Source of the DNA: Streptomyces caniscabiei
GTDB taxonomy: Bacteria; Actinomycetota; Actinomycetes; Streptomycetales; Streptomycetaceae
Assembly (NCBI RefSeq): GCF_014930365.1
Contig: NZ_JABXWI010000029.1
Coordinates: forward strand, 32,247 to 96,246
Length of the DNA stretch: 64,000 bases
Direction: 5' to 3'
Within the stretch, counting starts at the first letter, position 1; every line of letters begins with the position of its first letter. Both the position numbers and the translations under genes were made by a program. Under the pieces are notes generated by a model. That model saw only the letters and a program-made list of their open reading frames with translations, was not told the DNA's origin and made no database searches. Of this stretch, positions 41,828 through 49,808 are shown piece after piece.

Positions 41828-42793
41828 ATGGACCTCGATATCACCGCTGACCAGCACGATCTGCTGGCCCTGTGCGCACTGCGGGTCAGCGACGCCACAC
41901 TCGACTGGAGCCTGCTCGCTCGCGGCGCCCAGAGCTCCGAGGGCCTGGCCGCGCTCATGGACGGACAACTACGCGAGGACTCGCGTGCCGCGACCAAGAA
42001 CCGGCCCCTGCTACAGCAGGCCCTGGCAGCCGGCCTCGATGATGCCCGCGCCCGTGTCGACGACGAACTGGCCGCGGCCAGCAAGACCGGCGCACGCCTG
42101 GTCACGGTCCTCGACGAGGACTACCCGGCAAACCTGCGCGTGATCGGCAATCTTCCGCCATTTCTTTTCTATCGCGGGGAGCTCGACCAGCGCGACGCCC
42201 GCTCTATCGCCGTCGTCGGCACCCGCCAGGCCTCCGAGGATGGACTGCTTCGGGCGGCCCGCATGGCCCGCGAGCTCATCGAGCACGACGTGGTGATCGC
42301 GAGCGGTCTGGCGAAAGGGGTCGACGCCGCCGCGCACCAGGCCACTCTCACGGCCGGAGGCCGCACCTTCGCCGTTATGGGCACCGGCATCGCCGCCGCC
42401 ATCTACCCGGCGGAGAACCGGCCGCTCGCAAAGGCCATCCTGGACGCGGGCGGAGCTCTGCTGAGCCAGTTCTGGCCCACTAGCCCCCCAGCGAAGTACA
42501 CCTTCCCCCGCCGCAACGTCGTCACCTCCGGCACCACCCTGGGAAGCGTCGTCATTGAGGCCTCCAGCACCTCTGGCGCCAAGATGCAGGCACGCCTCGC
42601 CGCCGAGCACGGCAAGCTCGTCTTCCTAATCCGGTCCCTTGCCGATACCCAGCCATGGGCCAAGAAAATGCTGGACGAGGGACGGGCGATCCTGGTCACC
42701 GCCTCCAGCGACATTACCGACCGCCTTGGACGCGCCACGGACATCCAGGCCGCCGGCCAGCAGCGCCAGCAGCTTGCCCTGACCGGCCTATGA
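41828..42793 (+). CDS. DprA/Smf-family DNA-processing protein
   Basis: A 321-residue protein with the DprA Rossmann-like core: YPANLRVIGNLPPFLFYRGEL, SIAVVGTRQASEDG, VIASGLAKGVDAAAHQATL, FAVMGTGIAAAIYPAENRPL and FPRRNVVTSG. The N-terminal SAM-like region is reduced and the winged helix at the C-terminus of canonical DprA is absent, so this is a cargo paralogue rather than the housekeeping gene. It overlaps the next gene at ATGA, indicating coupled translation. DprA normally loads RecA on incoming ssDNA; here, paired with two PRTases, a sensing or defence role is more likely. Confidence 0.88.
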   Translation: MDLDITADQHDLLALCALRVSDATLDWSLLARGAQSSEGLAALMDGQLREDSRAATKNRPLLQQALAAGLDDARARVDDELAAASKTGARLVTVLDEDYPANLRVIGNLPPFLFYRGELDQRDARSIAVVGTRQASEDGLLRAARMARELIEHDVVIASGLAKGVDAAAHQATLTAGGRTFAVMGTGIAAAIYPAENRPLAKAILDAGGALLSQFWPTSPPAKYTFPRRNVVTSGTTLGSVVIEASSTSGAKMQARLAAEHGKLVFLIRSLADTQPWAKKMLDEGRAILVTASSDITDRLGRATDIQAAGQQRQQLALTGL

Positions 42794-43533
42794 CGGCAGC
42801 CCTCCCCGATCCGGCAGGTTTTCCCAACTGCCCGGCGTGCGCCTACGTCGTCACCGGCACCGCGCGTCTGTGCTCCAACTGCGCCGGGCGCACCCTCCAG
42901 CCCCTCGCCGACAGCCACTGCCCGGTCTGCTCCCAGGCCGTCGTGCCCAACAGGCAGTGCAGCAATCGGTTGTGCGCGCTGCCGGAGGCGGAACGGGGGT
43001 TCTCCCGTGTCGACGCGATGGCCGTGTACTCCGGAAGCCTTCGTGACAAGATCCACCGACTCAAGTACGACGGGGCGTACGGCTGGGCGATGATCTTCGG
43101 TCGACTCCTGGTCGGCTGGATGGAGAGCCACCCCGAGCAGATGCGCGGCGTCGACCACGTCGTCGGCAATCCCACCGCTGTCGGCCGCCAGCCGATCCAG
43201 CACATGGAGGCGATCATGGATGCCGCCTACACCGAAGACGTCACCCACGCCTTCCCTCTCAGTCCGCCGGGCGCACACCGCCTGGTCAAGGAGACTGAAA
43301 CGCCCCGCTCAGCCAACAAGAGCCTGGACGACAAGCGTTCGGCCGCGACCGCGCACGCAGCCGCTCTGACGTGGACCGGAGACACGGGCGACATCAAGGG
43401 GCGCACGATCTTGCTAGTCGACGATGTCTTCACCAGCGGGTCCCAACTCCAGCATGTCGCGCTCCGGCTCCGCGCGTCCGGAGCTGTCGATGTTCGCGGG
43501 CTCGTCCTCGCGCGCGTTCCGTGGGGCGGATGA
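42790..43533 (+). CDS. ComF-like phosphoribosyltransferase with zinc ribbons
   Basis: A 247-residue protein. Two Cys pairs (NCPACAYVV and LCSNCAGRT), then CPVCSQAVV and QCSNRLC, suggest tandem zinc ribbons at residues 14-65. A PRTase domain follows with PRPP loop RTILLVDDVFTSGSQLQHVA. Spacing and a FHLKYD-like motif (KIHRLKYDGAYGW) match the ComF family involved in DNA uptake. ATG 42790 overlaps the dprA-like stop. Together the three genes form a compact operon of two PRTases flanking DprA. Confidence 0.87.
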   Translation: MTAALPDPAGFPNCPACAYVVTGTARLCSNCAGRTLQPLADSHCPVCSQAVVPNRQCSNRLCALPEAERGFSRVDAMAVYSGSLRDKIHRLKYDGAYGWAMIFGRLLVGWMESHPEQMRGVDHVVGNPTAVGRQPIQHMEAIMDAAYTEDVTHAFPLSPPGAHRLVKETETPRSANKSLDDKRSAATAHAAALTWTGDTGDIKGRTILLVDDVFTSGSQLQHVALRLRASGAVDVRGLVLARVPWGG

Positions 43534-43746
43534 CCTTGGTCGAGTAATCGTTCACGGCGGACCTCTGCGCCAAGACCAGCGGTGCCAGGGCCAGCACCGT
43601 CAGCCGTCCAGGGTGGCAGCGAGCAGGCCAAGCCCCCGGCCAGACTTACTGCGGGCTCCGTTGACCGCCTACGACCTGCGAAGCTCCGTGTACCGCCCTC
43701 TGCCGGGGGACACCTGAGGGAGGAAGTCGCGTGCTCGCCGACCGCC

Positions 43747-44847
43747 TCACAGGCCGGTTTGGTGGATGTAGGAGATGACGGTCAAGGTCTCCTCCTCGAT
43801 GGTCCACGGCGAGGTGCAGTGGAGGATTCCACCGGTCGCGGTCACGGGTTCAACGGTGCGTTCCAGTTCGATGGAGTGGACGATCACAAGGGCGTTGTTC
43901 GGGGCGAACTTGCGCTGCCATTCGACCTCGGCCCGCGTCAGGATGATCTGGCTACCGTCGGAGGTGGTCCCCTTCACCTCTACGTGAAGCTTCTCGTCCC
44001 CTCGCGTCAGGTGCAGGTCGTACGACTTGCTGGCGCCGACGTCCTTCACGGTCCATCCCTGGGCCTCAAAGTGCTCAGTGGCGAGCAGGACACTGCGCTT
44101 CTCGATGGCCCTGCGCTCGGCTGCGGTCAGGAGGAACCCTTGACCGCCCCTGCGGGCGCTTCTGCGGTTCGCGGTGGTCGCCGCGCTCTGGGTTGCCTCT
44201 CGGACCTCGACCGGCAGGTCGCCGGGAACGTAGGTCGCGTGGTCTGTGGCCTTGTAGAGGGGGCCCAAGAGCTGCGCCATGAAGAGCAGATCTTCGCTCA
44301 GGACATCCGAGTTGGGGATGGCATCACGCTGGTACTCGATGGCCACGACGTTGCCCGGCTCGTAGCCCTTGCCAAGCTTCGTGCGTGCATTGAGACGGAT
44401 CTCCGTCAGCAAGTCGGCGCGCTCGGAGGCGACTTGCTCGATGATCGGGCGGGCCCAGTCGATGCGCTTCTTCAGGGCGGCAGGCTCGCGGGGCTTGAGC
44501 TCGCCGGCGATCCACTCGGTCGTGCCCTGCATGAGCGACAAGTAGACGCGTTCACCGTCGCCGCTGAACAGATAGACGATGTACCAGCCGTCGGTTGCGC
44601 TCGGGGTTCTGCTCTTCGAGTAGACGCGGGTCCATACGACTTCAGCCCTCTGACCGGCTCCGTCCTTGCCCTCCACCCCTACATCGTCGAGGGGTATCTC
44701 CATGGCTGCGGCGAGAGCTTCGGCATGCTCACGCAGCCAGTCGCGGATCTGGGTGCGAACAACGAAGCCGCGGCGCTGCATCTCTTCGGTGTTCTTCGCC
44801 TGCCACACCTTCTGAAGGCCGAGCACCTCACTCAAGAGTTCATCCAC
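43747..44847 (-). CDS. MrcB_N/DUF3883 nuclease-like protein
   Basis: A 366-residue protein. The N-terminal half (WYIVYLFSGDGERVYLSLMQ and following) matches the MrcB_N DNA-binding domain found in modification-dependent restriction proteins. The C-terminal 100 residues (SYDLHLTRGDEKLHVEVKGT...ILTRAEVEWQRKFAPNNALV) match DUF3883, with the PD-(D/E)xK-type D...EVK residues. No translocase is fused. GTG 44847. Family knowledge suggests recognition of modified DNA followed by cleavage. It faces the DprA operon tail to tail. Confidence 0.82.
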   Translation of the reverse strand: MDELLSEVLGLQKVWQAKNTEEMQRRGFVVRTQIRDWLREHAEALAAAMEIPLDDVGVEGKDGAGQRAEVVWTRVYSKSRTPSATDGWYIVYLFSGDGERVYLSLMQGTTEWIAGELKPREPAALKKRIDWARPIIEQVASERADLLTEIRLNARTKLGKGYEPGNVVAIEYQRDAIPNSDVLSEDLLFMAQLLGPLYKATDHATYVPGDLPVEVREATQSAATTANRRSARRGGQGFLLTAAERRAIEKRSVLLATEHFEAQGWTVKDVGASKSYDLHLTRGDEKLHVEVKGTTSDGSQIILTRAEVEWQRKFAPNNALVIVHSIELERTVEPVTATGGILHCTSPWTIEEETLTVISYIHQTGL

Positions 44848-45155
44848 GCCCGAACAGTAGCTACGAGCACTGACATTGGGCTGCGCAAGTTGACCCGAGA
44901 CATCCTGCGGTCGCGGCTGGCTGGGTGGTCCCCTGGGCCGCCCTCCGACGGCCTACAGACGGCCCCGCTCTGGGGCACGGCAGTTTTACAGTCCTCTCAA
45001 GATCACTCGCTCGCACTCCATCCGACCAGCAGGGATGTGCGTCCAGCGTTCAAAACGCCGACTTCTCGTCCACGTCTCGTCCAGAGCCGGCTACCGCCCT
45101 AGCTCTGCTGCGGTCCGAGGAGGAGCATGGAAGCAAGCGACCAAGGAGGCCTGCC

Positions 45156-45341
45156 ATGAAAACCGGCGCCTCGGACTCGGACTACGAACCGTGGCTGTAC
45201 TCTCACACGCCCTCCCAGGCTGAGGGCGAGCGGGACGATCCTGCCGAACGGGCGGCCATGCATCCAGATGTCCCCAGGACTGAGCCTTCCCAGGCGGAAG
45301 GCGAGCAGGTGGACGACACCGGGATGGCTGACCGCCGATAA
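45156..45341 (+). CDS. 61-residue micro-protein with PSQAEGE repeats
   Basis: Begins MKTGASDSDYEPWLYSHTPS and contains two copies of (T/E)PSQAEGE(R/Q), separated by an acidic spacer (DDPAERAAMHPDVPRTE). A perfect AAGGAGG (45143-45149) lies 6 bases before the ATG. It is highly acidic, without Cys, signal or membrane segment. I recall similar PSQAEGE short proteins in other streptomycetes but know no function. A hairpin follows. Nothing supportable is seen in 44848-45155 upstream. Confidence 0.7.
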   Translation: MKTGASDSDYEPWLYSHTPSQAEGERDDPAERAAMHPDVPRTEPSQAEGEQVDDTGMADRR

Positions 45342-45359
45342 GCCCGAAGGGCGGGCCTT

Positions 45360-45383
45360 CCCACGCGCCCTGACAGCGTGGGA
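45360..45383. terminator. Hairpin after the micro-protein gene
   Basis: Arms CCCACGC and GCGTGGG (about 45360-45366 and 45376-45382) lie 19 bp after the stop. The remaining 45384-45672 contains no gene I can support. Confidence 0.5.
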
Positions 45384-45672
45384 GCGGCCCGCATAAGCTC
45401 TGTCGCCGTCGTAACAACGGCTTTCAAGACCGCTCAGCCGTGACGAGCGATTTGCCAATTTACCTGCTGTTTTCCTCTCACAGGGCACCCAATGCCCCTC
45501 ACGTTGGCCGCAGGTTGGCCAAACAAACGACCCGGCGAGGGCTGCCCACCATCGACATGCGAGTGTCGGCCACTGTGCAAGATGGCATGCGTCCAGTGCG
45601 GGCAGAAACCCTAGTAGTCACCAGCGGGCATCACCGTGGTTACCCCTGGGGGCACACTCTGAACTCTCTCAA

Positions 45673-46731
45673 TTAGGGAAGCCACAGGCCAGCGTCGGTC
45701 TCACGCATCCCGATGAGCCACGACTGCAGAGCTTCTCCATTGACTTCACTCACTGGATAACTTCTCGTGGCAACAACTTCCCTTGCCCCCGGAGACCACT
45801 CTGCCGTTGCTACTAGCAGACCCTGCTTGGCCCCCTCCCAATCGACGTCAGCAGCGAGCGCCTTCACGACGACCTTCTCGATCTTCCTTTTCTCCCGCTT
45901 GCATTGAATAATCGTCAGCGGTGATACTTTGCGAATGTCGGCTGACTTTTCCCAGACTCTAATATCCACCCCGTTGTCATTTCTCCCCGCGCCCAGCTCT
46001 ACCTCAAATCCCGCCCGGTGAAAATATTCTGCTGTCATGGCTTCGAACTTTCGCCAGTTTATCTCGCCGATCTCTTCGTAGTTACTTGCAAGGTAATTGA
46101 CGAATCTTTGATCAAAAAATCGACCGTACGTGGCAAGTGTTGACTCGGATGTAAAGAGTTCAGCCAGGGTGAGTGCGTCGTTCCATGCAACTGCTCGCTG
46201 CCACTTAAAAGGGCTGACTGATATCCTGAGAGACATTTCTCTCAGGGTGAATGCCACCGCATGAGCCATACCGGCACCATGCAGCGTTCGCGCCTTCTGT
46301 GTAATGATTCCTGCTCGCTTGGGCGGCACATGAATCGTGGGCACCTGGGTTTTCATTGCATTGTCGCCCAGTCCGACAAATCGAGCCTCATTGTCAGGCT
46401 TATCAAATACTTCGGCCAAGGTGAAAGCGACTGCCCGGATGGTGAGGTCCTGGTCGTTCAGCTGCTCCTGAACGCTCATGGCCAGCGGCCGCATGGCAGA
46501 GACGGAACCGGTTACTCCGAAGCCTTCCAGCGCGGCTCGACCCAATATCTCGAAAACGGTAGGACGGAGAAGCACCTTTTCCAGCGACGTCCCCGGATAT
46601 AGCTGCACATAGACGCGTCGCTGTAGGACTCTCGCAACATCTTCCTCGGACACGACGAGGCCTGCCTTGTAACCGACCAACTCTGTGAGCCGTTCCGTGA
46701 TGGCGCGACCATTTGTGCGGATAACGTCCAT
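45673..46731 (-). CDS. Mrr-like PD-(D/E)xK restriction endonuclease, low GC
   Basis: A 352-residue protein. The C-terminal 130 residues carry a restriction endonuclease-like core: NWRKFEAMTAEYFHRAGFEV, GRNDNGVDIRVW and LTIIQCKREKRKI, giving D and QxK catalytic residues, then KQGLLVATAEWSPGAREVV. The N-terminal 215 residues are unrecognised, probably target sensing. ATG 46731 is used because GGAGAG lies 5 bases upstream; upstream in-frame starts lack a site. Its GC content is visibly lower than neighbours, indicating recent transfer from outside Streptomyces. Confidence 0.82.
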   Translation of the reverse strand: MDVIRTNGRAITERLTELVGYKAGLVVSEEDVARVLQRRVYVQLYPGTSLEKVLLRPTVFEILGRAALEGFGVTGSVSAMRPLAMSVQEQLNDQDLTIRAVAFTLAEVFDKPDNEARFVGLGDNAMKTQVPTIHVPPKRAGIITQKARTLHGAGMAHAVAFTLREMSLRISVSPFKWQRAVAWNDALTLAELFTSESTLATYGRFFDQRFVNYLASNYEEIGEINWRKFEAMTAEYFHRAGFEVELGAGRNDNGVDIRVWEKSADIRKVSPLTIIQCKREKRKIEKVVVKALAADVDWEGAKQGLLVATAEWSPGAREVVATRSYPVSEVNGEALQSWLIGMRETDAGLWLP

Positions 46732-46855
46732 CGACTCTCCTGAAGTTATCGGCATGTCACATGCCATGTGCCTCGACTTCCTGATGCACCGTCGTCAGTG
46801 GAGACCGCCCACGTTCGCCGCCATCATGCTTTATAGGTGCAGGCGTTGCCCGCTT

Positions 46856-47395
46856 CTAGCTCAGGGCACTGCGCACGTCGTCATTCAATGACTTTCTGGC
46901 TGCACGTATAAACTTCGCCCTCAAAGAATATATTTTATCGCACCATTTACGAGTACCCTTGTCGGCCATCGGGTCCCGCCCCTTGCCGTGCGGGAGTAAC
47001 TGCCAAATCATTCCCTCAGCTACTCTCATCACATACAGCATGCGGCAGTACTCGGTAATTTCTTTACCGATTGACGTCGCTCGGTTTGTACCCGCCAGAG
47101 CCACATCTAGCCAGACCTTCTCACACCTTTCGCAAAGCTCCTTGAGGCGAGCTTCGGTGGATGGGTCCTCCCAGACCTCGACGCTACGCGCTAGGCGGAA
47201 ATATTCGGCATGAAACTCGTCGACAGAGGAAAGAAAATTTTTGTACGTGCGGAGTCTATCTTCTCTGTACTGGGCGCGTGCTGACGTTCGAGCCGCGCTG
47301 CGTTGAGTTCTACCTGCGGCTAGAGCCGCTGCCACTGTGGCCACTGCTGCCACAGAAGCCCCTAGGGCGGTGGCCACACCTGCGTCCATCTTCAT
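46856..47395 (-). CDS. Membrane-anchored coiled-coil protein, unknown
   Basis: A 179-residue protein with one N-terminal membrane helix (VATALGASVAAVATVAAALAAG), a basic stretch (TQRSAARTSARAQYREDR) and a helical remainder rich in Leu/Arg/Glu (YKNFLSSVDEFHAEYFRLAR and following). Its composition matches the low-GC block of the adjacent Mrr-like gene, which follows on the same strand 124 bp downstream. No family recognised; could be a partner of the endonuclease. Confidence 0.7.
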   Translation of the reverse strand: MKMDAGVATALGASVAAVATVAAALAAGRTQRSAARTSARAQYREDRLRTYKNFLSSVDEFHAEYFRLARSVEVWEDPSTEARLKELCERCEKVWLDVALAGTNRATSIGKEITEYCRMLYVMRVAEGMIWQLLPHGKGRDPMADKGTRKWCDKIYSLRAKFIRAARKSLNDDVRSALS

Positions 47396-47670
47396 AGCAT
47401 CACCACGGCAAGCCAGCCAGTCAAGAGTGAAAGTCCCGACTTTCCGCTGTGAAGCGTTCGTCTTTTCGACTGGTTCGAGCAGATGTCGGGCTCATTTCCT
47501 GAGTCGACGTGCTTGAACCCGTAGAGAAGGTTGTAGGGCAGTGGCGGTTCGAGAGGTGTGCCACTGATGCGCTTAGAAAGAGTGCTCAACTCGGACCCCT
47601 TCCCACCTGGAGAAGGTGGGAACTAGTGGCGAGCAACTCCGGATACCGTTCAGCCATACTTACGGCAGCA

Positions 47671-47720
47671 CAGGGATTTGCACCCTCGCTTGTCTCGCGC
47701 CACATTCGCTTTCGAGGTCT
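47671..47720. other. Degenerate tRNA-Ser(CGA)-like att fragment
   Basis: About 50 bp resembling the 3' half of tRNA-Ser(CGA) at 2330-2378: GGGATTTGCACCCTCG, then GCGCCACATTCGCTTTCGAG, with several substitutions. It is incomplete and not a gene. Position relative to the repeat at 47825 is the same as att copy 1 to the repeat at 33151. The surrounding 47396-47886 contains no CDS. Confidence 0.6.
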
Positions 47721-47824
47721 GCTCCCACCTGCGGGAACGGTGTTCGGGGGGTGTCCTACCCCGTTCATTCCCGTACTCCCGCCCGCCGTCTGAACGGCCA
47801 TGAACGGCATCGGACGGGGGGTGA

Positions 47825-47845
47825 ATGAGACGGAAACTGAGGCGG
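47825..47845. repeat. 12-bp-period repeat at the cargo-backbone junction
   Basis: ATGAGACGGAAACTGAGGCG: the GACGGAAAC variant that also flanks tRNA-Ser(CGA) at 2251, about 105 bp right of the CGA-like fragment. It is preceded by CGGACGGGGGGTGA. Confidence 0.5.
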
Positions 47846-47886
47846 AGTAACTGACCGGCTGACCTGTGCGTGTGATCCCCTGAGAG

Positions 47887-48564
47887 TCAGGGGCGAGAGG
47901 CTTCCAGAGCTGCGATCACGGCTGCCGGGTCGCCGTCGTACAACACGTGCGGTTCATCTGCCCGTGGGGGGACGAACCGTTTGCGGTACCGCTGTAGGTC
48001 GCTCTCAGAGAAGTAGATCGAGTTGGGATCGTTCGCGTGGAAGTCGTTGCGCTTGCTGATTCTCGCCCACAGCTCGTCATGGGTGGCGGCTAGGTAGACG
48101 AGTACAGGAGTCGCGCCGACGTCGGTGGCGATCGCTCGCCACTTCGCCCGATCCTCCGCGGTCCAAAAACCGTGGTCAACGACGACATCGTGCCCGGCCT
48201 TGAGCTGCTCCCGCAGGTCAGCTGCCACGTCTTCGAGGACGGGCCGCTCAAGGGTGGGGAAGACGCCCCGGGGGAAGTCCACGCCATAGACGCCGTGCCG
48301 GCGGAACATCTCTTCGTCCGGGCACAGCCGTGTGAACCCGCGGGCGGTGAGGGTGCGGGAAAGGGTCGTCTTGCCGGATCCGGGGAGTCCGGCCATAAGA
48401 ACGCAGAACGGCGGGTGTGGGGGCATCGATCTCGTCCTGGTTCGGGAGATGGCGGCCACCTCCGCTTCGGCTTCGGGCTTGATTGTGCCAGTCCTGCGGG
48501 CCGTAGACAGTGCTTCTAGGTGGCCTTCGAGCATGCTCACGAGCGGGTCGCCCACGACCGTCAC
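47887..48564 (-). CDS. AAA/zeta-like P-loop kinase of the AICE
   Basis: A 225-residue P-loop protein: CVLMAGLPGSGKTTLSRTLT (Walker A, about 55-74), then LCPDEEMFRRHGVYGVDFPRG, VVVDHGFWTAEDRAKWRA and LVYLAATHDELWARISKRN. It belongs to a group of small kinases near zeta toxins and chloramphenicol phosphotransferases, common in AICE regulatory cassettes. GTG 48564 overlaps the GntR gene stop (GTGA). It may modify a small molecule or RNA; a link to the regulator is suggested by strict pairing. Confidence 0.85.
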   Translation of the reverse strand: MTVVGDPLVSMLEGHLEALSTARRTGTIKPEAEAEVAAISRTRTRSMPPHPPFCVLMAGLPGSGKTTLSRTLTARGFTRLCPDEEMFRRHGVYGVDFPRGVFPTLERPVLEDVAADLREQLKAGHDVVVDHGFWTAEDRAKWRAIATDVGATPVLVYLAATHDELWARISKRNDFHANDPNSIYFSESDLQRYRKRFVPPRADEPHVLYDGDPAAVIAALEASRP

Positions 48565-49319
48565 GGGGTGACCTCCGATTCTGTGCGCCATGTGCGGCCG
48601 GGTCCGCCGAGGTCCACGCCGTATTCCACGATGTTGCCCTCACTGTCCACGAACTTGGCTGTCATCACGACCACCGGGTCCGCCGGCAGGTTGCCAGGGT
48701 CCAGTTCCAGGAGTCGGGCGTACTCCGGCGTCACCAGGCGCGCGGACGCAGTGTCGATGCGGTGGCTGATCGGGTGACCGGTCGCCTGAGCAATGAGCTG
48801 GAGCGACGTTCCCCCTGTCAGGCGTGCGCTCTCTGATAGCTGGGGGATCAGCTTCCCGTAGCGAGCGGGAATCCACGACGTGCTGTGAGCGACGATGCCG
48901 TGCCGGTCCCTATATACGCGGCTACGGCGCACCACGTCTGAGCCGGGCTGAATGTCCAGCGCTTGCGCCACTTCATCGGGCGCGGGCACAACGGCAGCCT
49001 GGTGCGAGTCGGAGCGCTCGCCTGCACCCCAGCTCGAACCGGTACGGCGCCCCCGGTCCTGTCGCTGAGCGCCGGACGACATCGGCGCCGGCTGGTCTAG
49101 CACTTCGGTACCGATGCCGTGAATGCCGCGGACAAGTCCCTCGTTGCGCAGCTTCCGCAGGGCTTTCTCTGCCGTTGCCGTGCTCACTTTCCACTCTTCC
49201 GAGAGGTTCTTGATGCTCGGCAAGAGCGTTCCTGGCGGTAGTTGACCGGACGTAATCAGCTCCATGTAGTGAGCAGCAATCCTCGCGTACGGCGCCCGAT
49301 TGTCGGCCTGGCCTGCCAT
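48561..49319 (-). CDS. GntR family regulator with UTRA domain (KorSA/TraR-like)
   Basis: A 252-residue repressor. The winged-helix is APYARIAAHYMELITSGQLPPGTLLPSIKNLSEEWKVSTATAEKALRKL; the UTRA ligand domain starts near 100 and ends YGVDLGGPGRTWRTESEV. It is divergent from the transfer genes across TAGGGAACC boxes at 49350-49404, so it probably represses transfer and itself. The kinase gene follows with a GTGA overlap, so ligand and modifier could be linked. Confidence 0.92.
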   Translation of the reverse strand: MAGQADNRAPYARIAAHYMELITSGQLPPGTLLPSIKNLSEEWKVSTATAEKALRKLRNEGLVRGIHGIGTEVLDQPAPMSSGAQRQDRGRRTGSSWGAGERSDSHQAAVVPAPDEVAQALDIQPGSDVVRRSRVYRDRHGIVAHSTSWIPARYGKLIPQLSESARLTGGTSLQLIAQATGHPISHRIDTASARLVTPEYARLLELDPGNLPADPVVVMTAKFVDSEGNIVEYGVDLGGPGRTWRTESEVTP

Positions 49320-49349
49320 GTTGCCCGCTCCTTGTCGTCACTTCCCTGA

Positions 49350-49404
49350 GGTTCCCTAGCTTACTGCTTGACACCACAGGGAACCCTAGGGAACCTTAGG
49401 GATG
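49350..49404. promoter_or_regulatory. Operator cluster with TAGGGAACC boxes
   Basis: GGTTCCCTAG (49350-49359), CAGGGAACCCTAGGGAACC (49377-49395) and TTAGGG follow one another upstream of the GntR gene. TTGACA occurs among them on the plus strand, consistent with a promoter covered by repressor. Likely binding site of the adjacent GntR protein. Confidence 0.8.
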
Positions 49405-49629
49405 TGCCCGCCGGTCGGTTCGCCGAACTGTGGGTGCCGGACCTCAATGCGCCCTGATTCGGGGCTCGTTCGAGGTCAAGGGGCCCGGGACAGAGCGGGC
49501 CGAGGGCGCCCCCGACCCTTGTCATTCGGGAGGGCTTAGACCGAAAGGTCGCATCTCCATACGCCTACAACGGAGTCATGCCGCGCTACCTGATACGGGC
49601 GCGACACCTCCGAAGGAGACATGCACATC

Positions 49630-49678
49630 GCCCCGGCATTCAGCCGTGAGGGCGCGGGATCGACTCCCGCCCGGGGCA
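49630..49678 (+). other. tRNA-like minihelix
   Basis: GCCCCGG (49630-49636) can pair with CCGGGGC (49671-49677), and between them lies a T-arm-like hairpin GCGGGATCGACTCCCGC (49654-49670). This copies the acceptor and T arms of a tRNA without D or anticodon arms. A 30-codon frame with AAGGAG overlaps it (ATG 49621 to TAG 49713). Confidence 0.45.
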
Positions 49679-49740
49679 CTCCGGCCGCTGTTCTGCGGCC
49701 GTGCCACGCGTAGTCGCGGCTGATCACCCACAACGGCGCG

Positions 49741-49770
49741 CACCCACCGGAGCTGCAACTCCGGTGGGTG
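49741..49770 (+). terminator. Strong hairpin ahead of the transfer operon
   Basis: CACCCACCGGAG pairs with CTCCGGTGGGTG (12 bp). It is 38 bp before the first transfer-operon gene, so it may act as an attenuator as well as an upstream terminator. Confidence 0.8.
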
Positions 49771-49808
49771 CTGTTCGGGCCGTACCACCCTGAGAGGAAC
49801 CACGACCC

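Noticed and set aside
41828..42793. Housekeeping dprA of the natural competence pathway
   Set aside because: Lacks the C-terminal winged helix and lies inside an att-bounded element; kept as a DprA-family cargo gene instead.
47671..47720. Functional tRNA gene at the cargo-backbone junction
   Set aside because: No matching 5' acceptor or D arm and several breaks in the stems.
49430..49723. 97-codon frame left of the transfer operon
   Set aside because: No ribosome site, composition shadows the minihelix and hairpin region, no recognisable domain.
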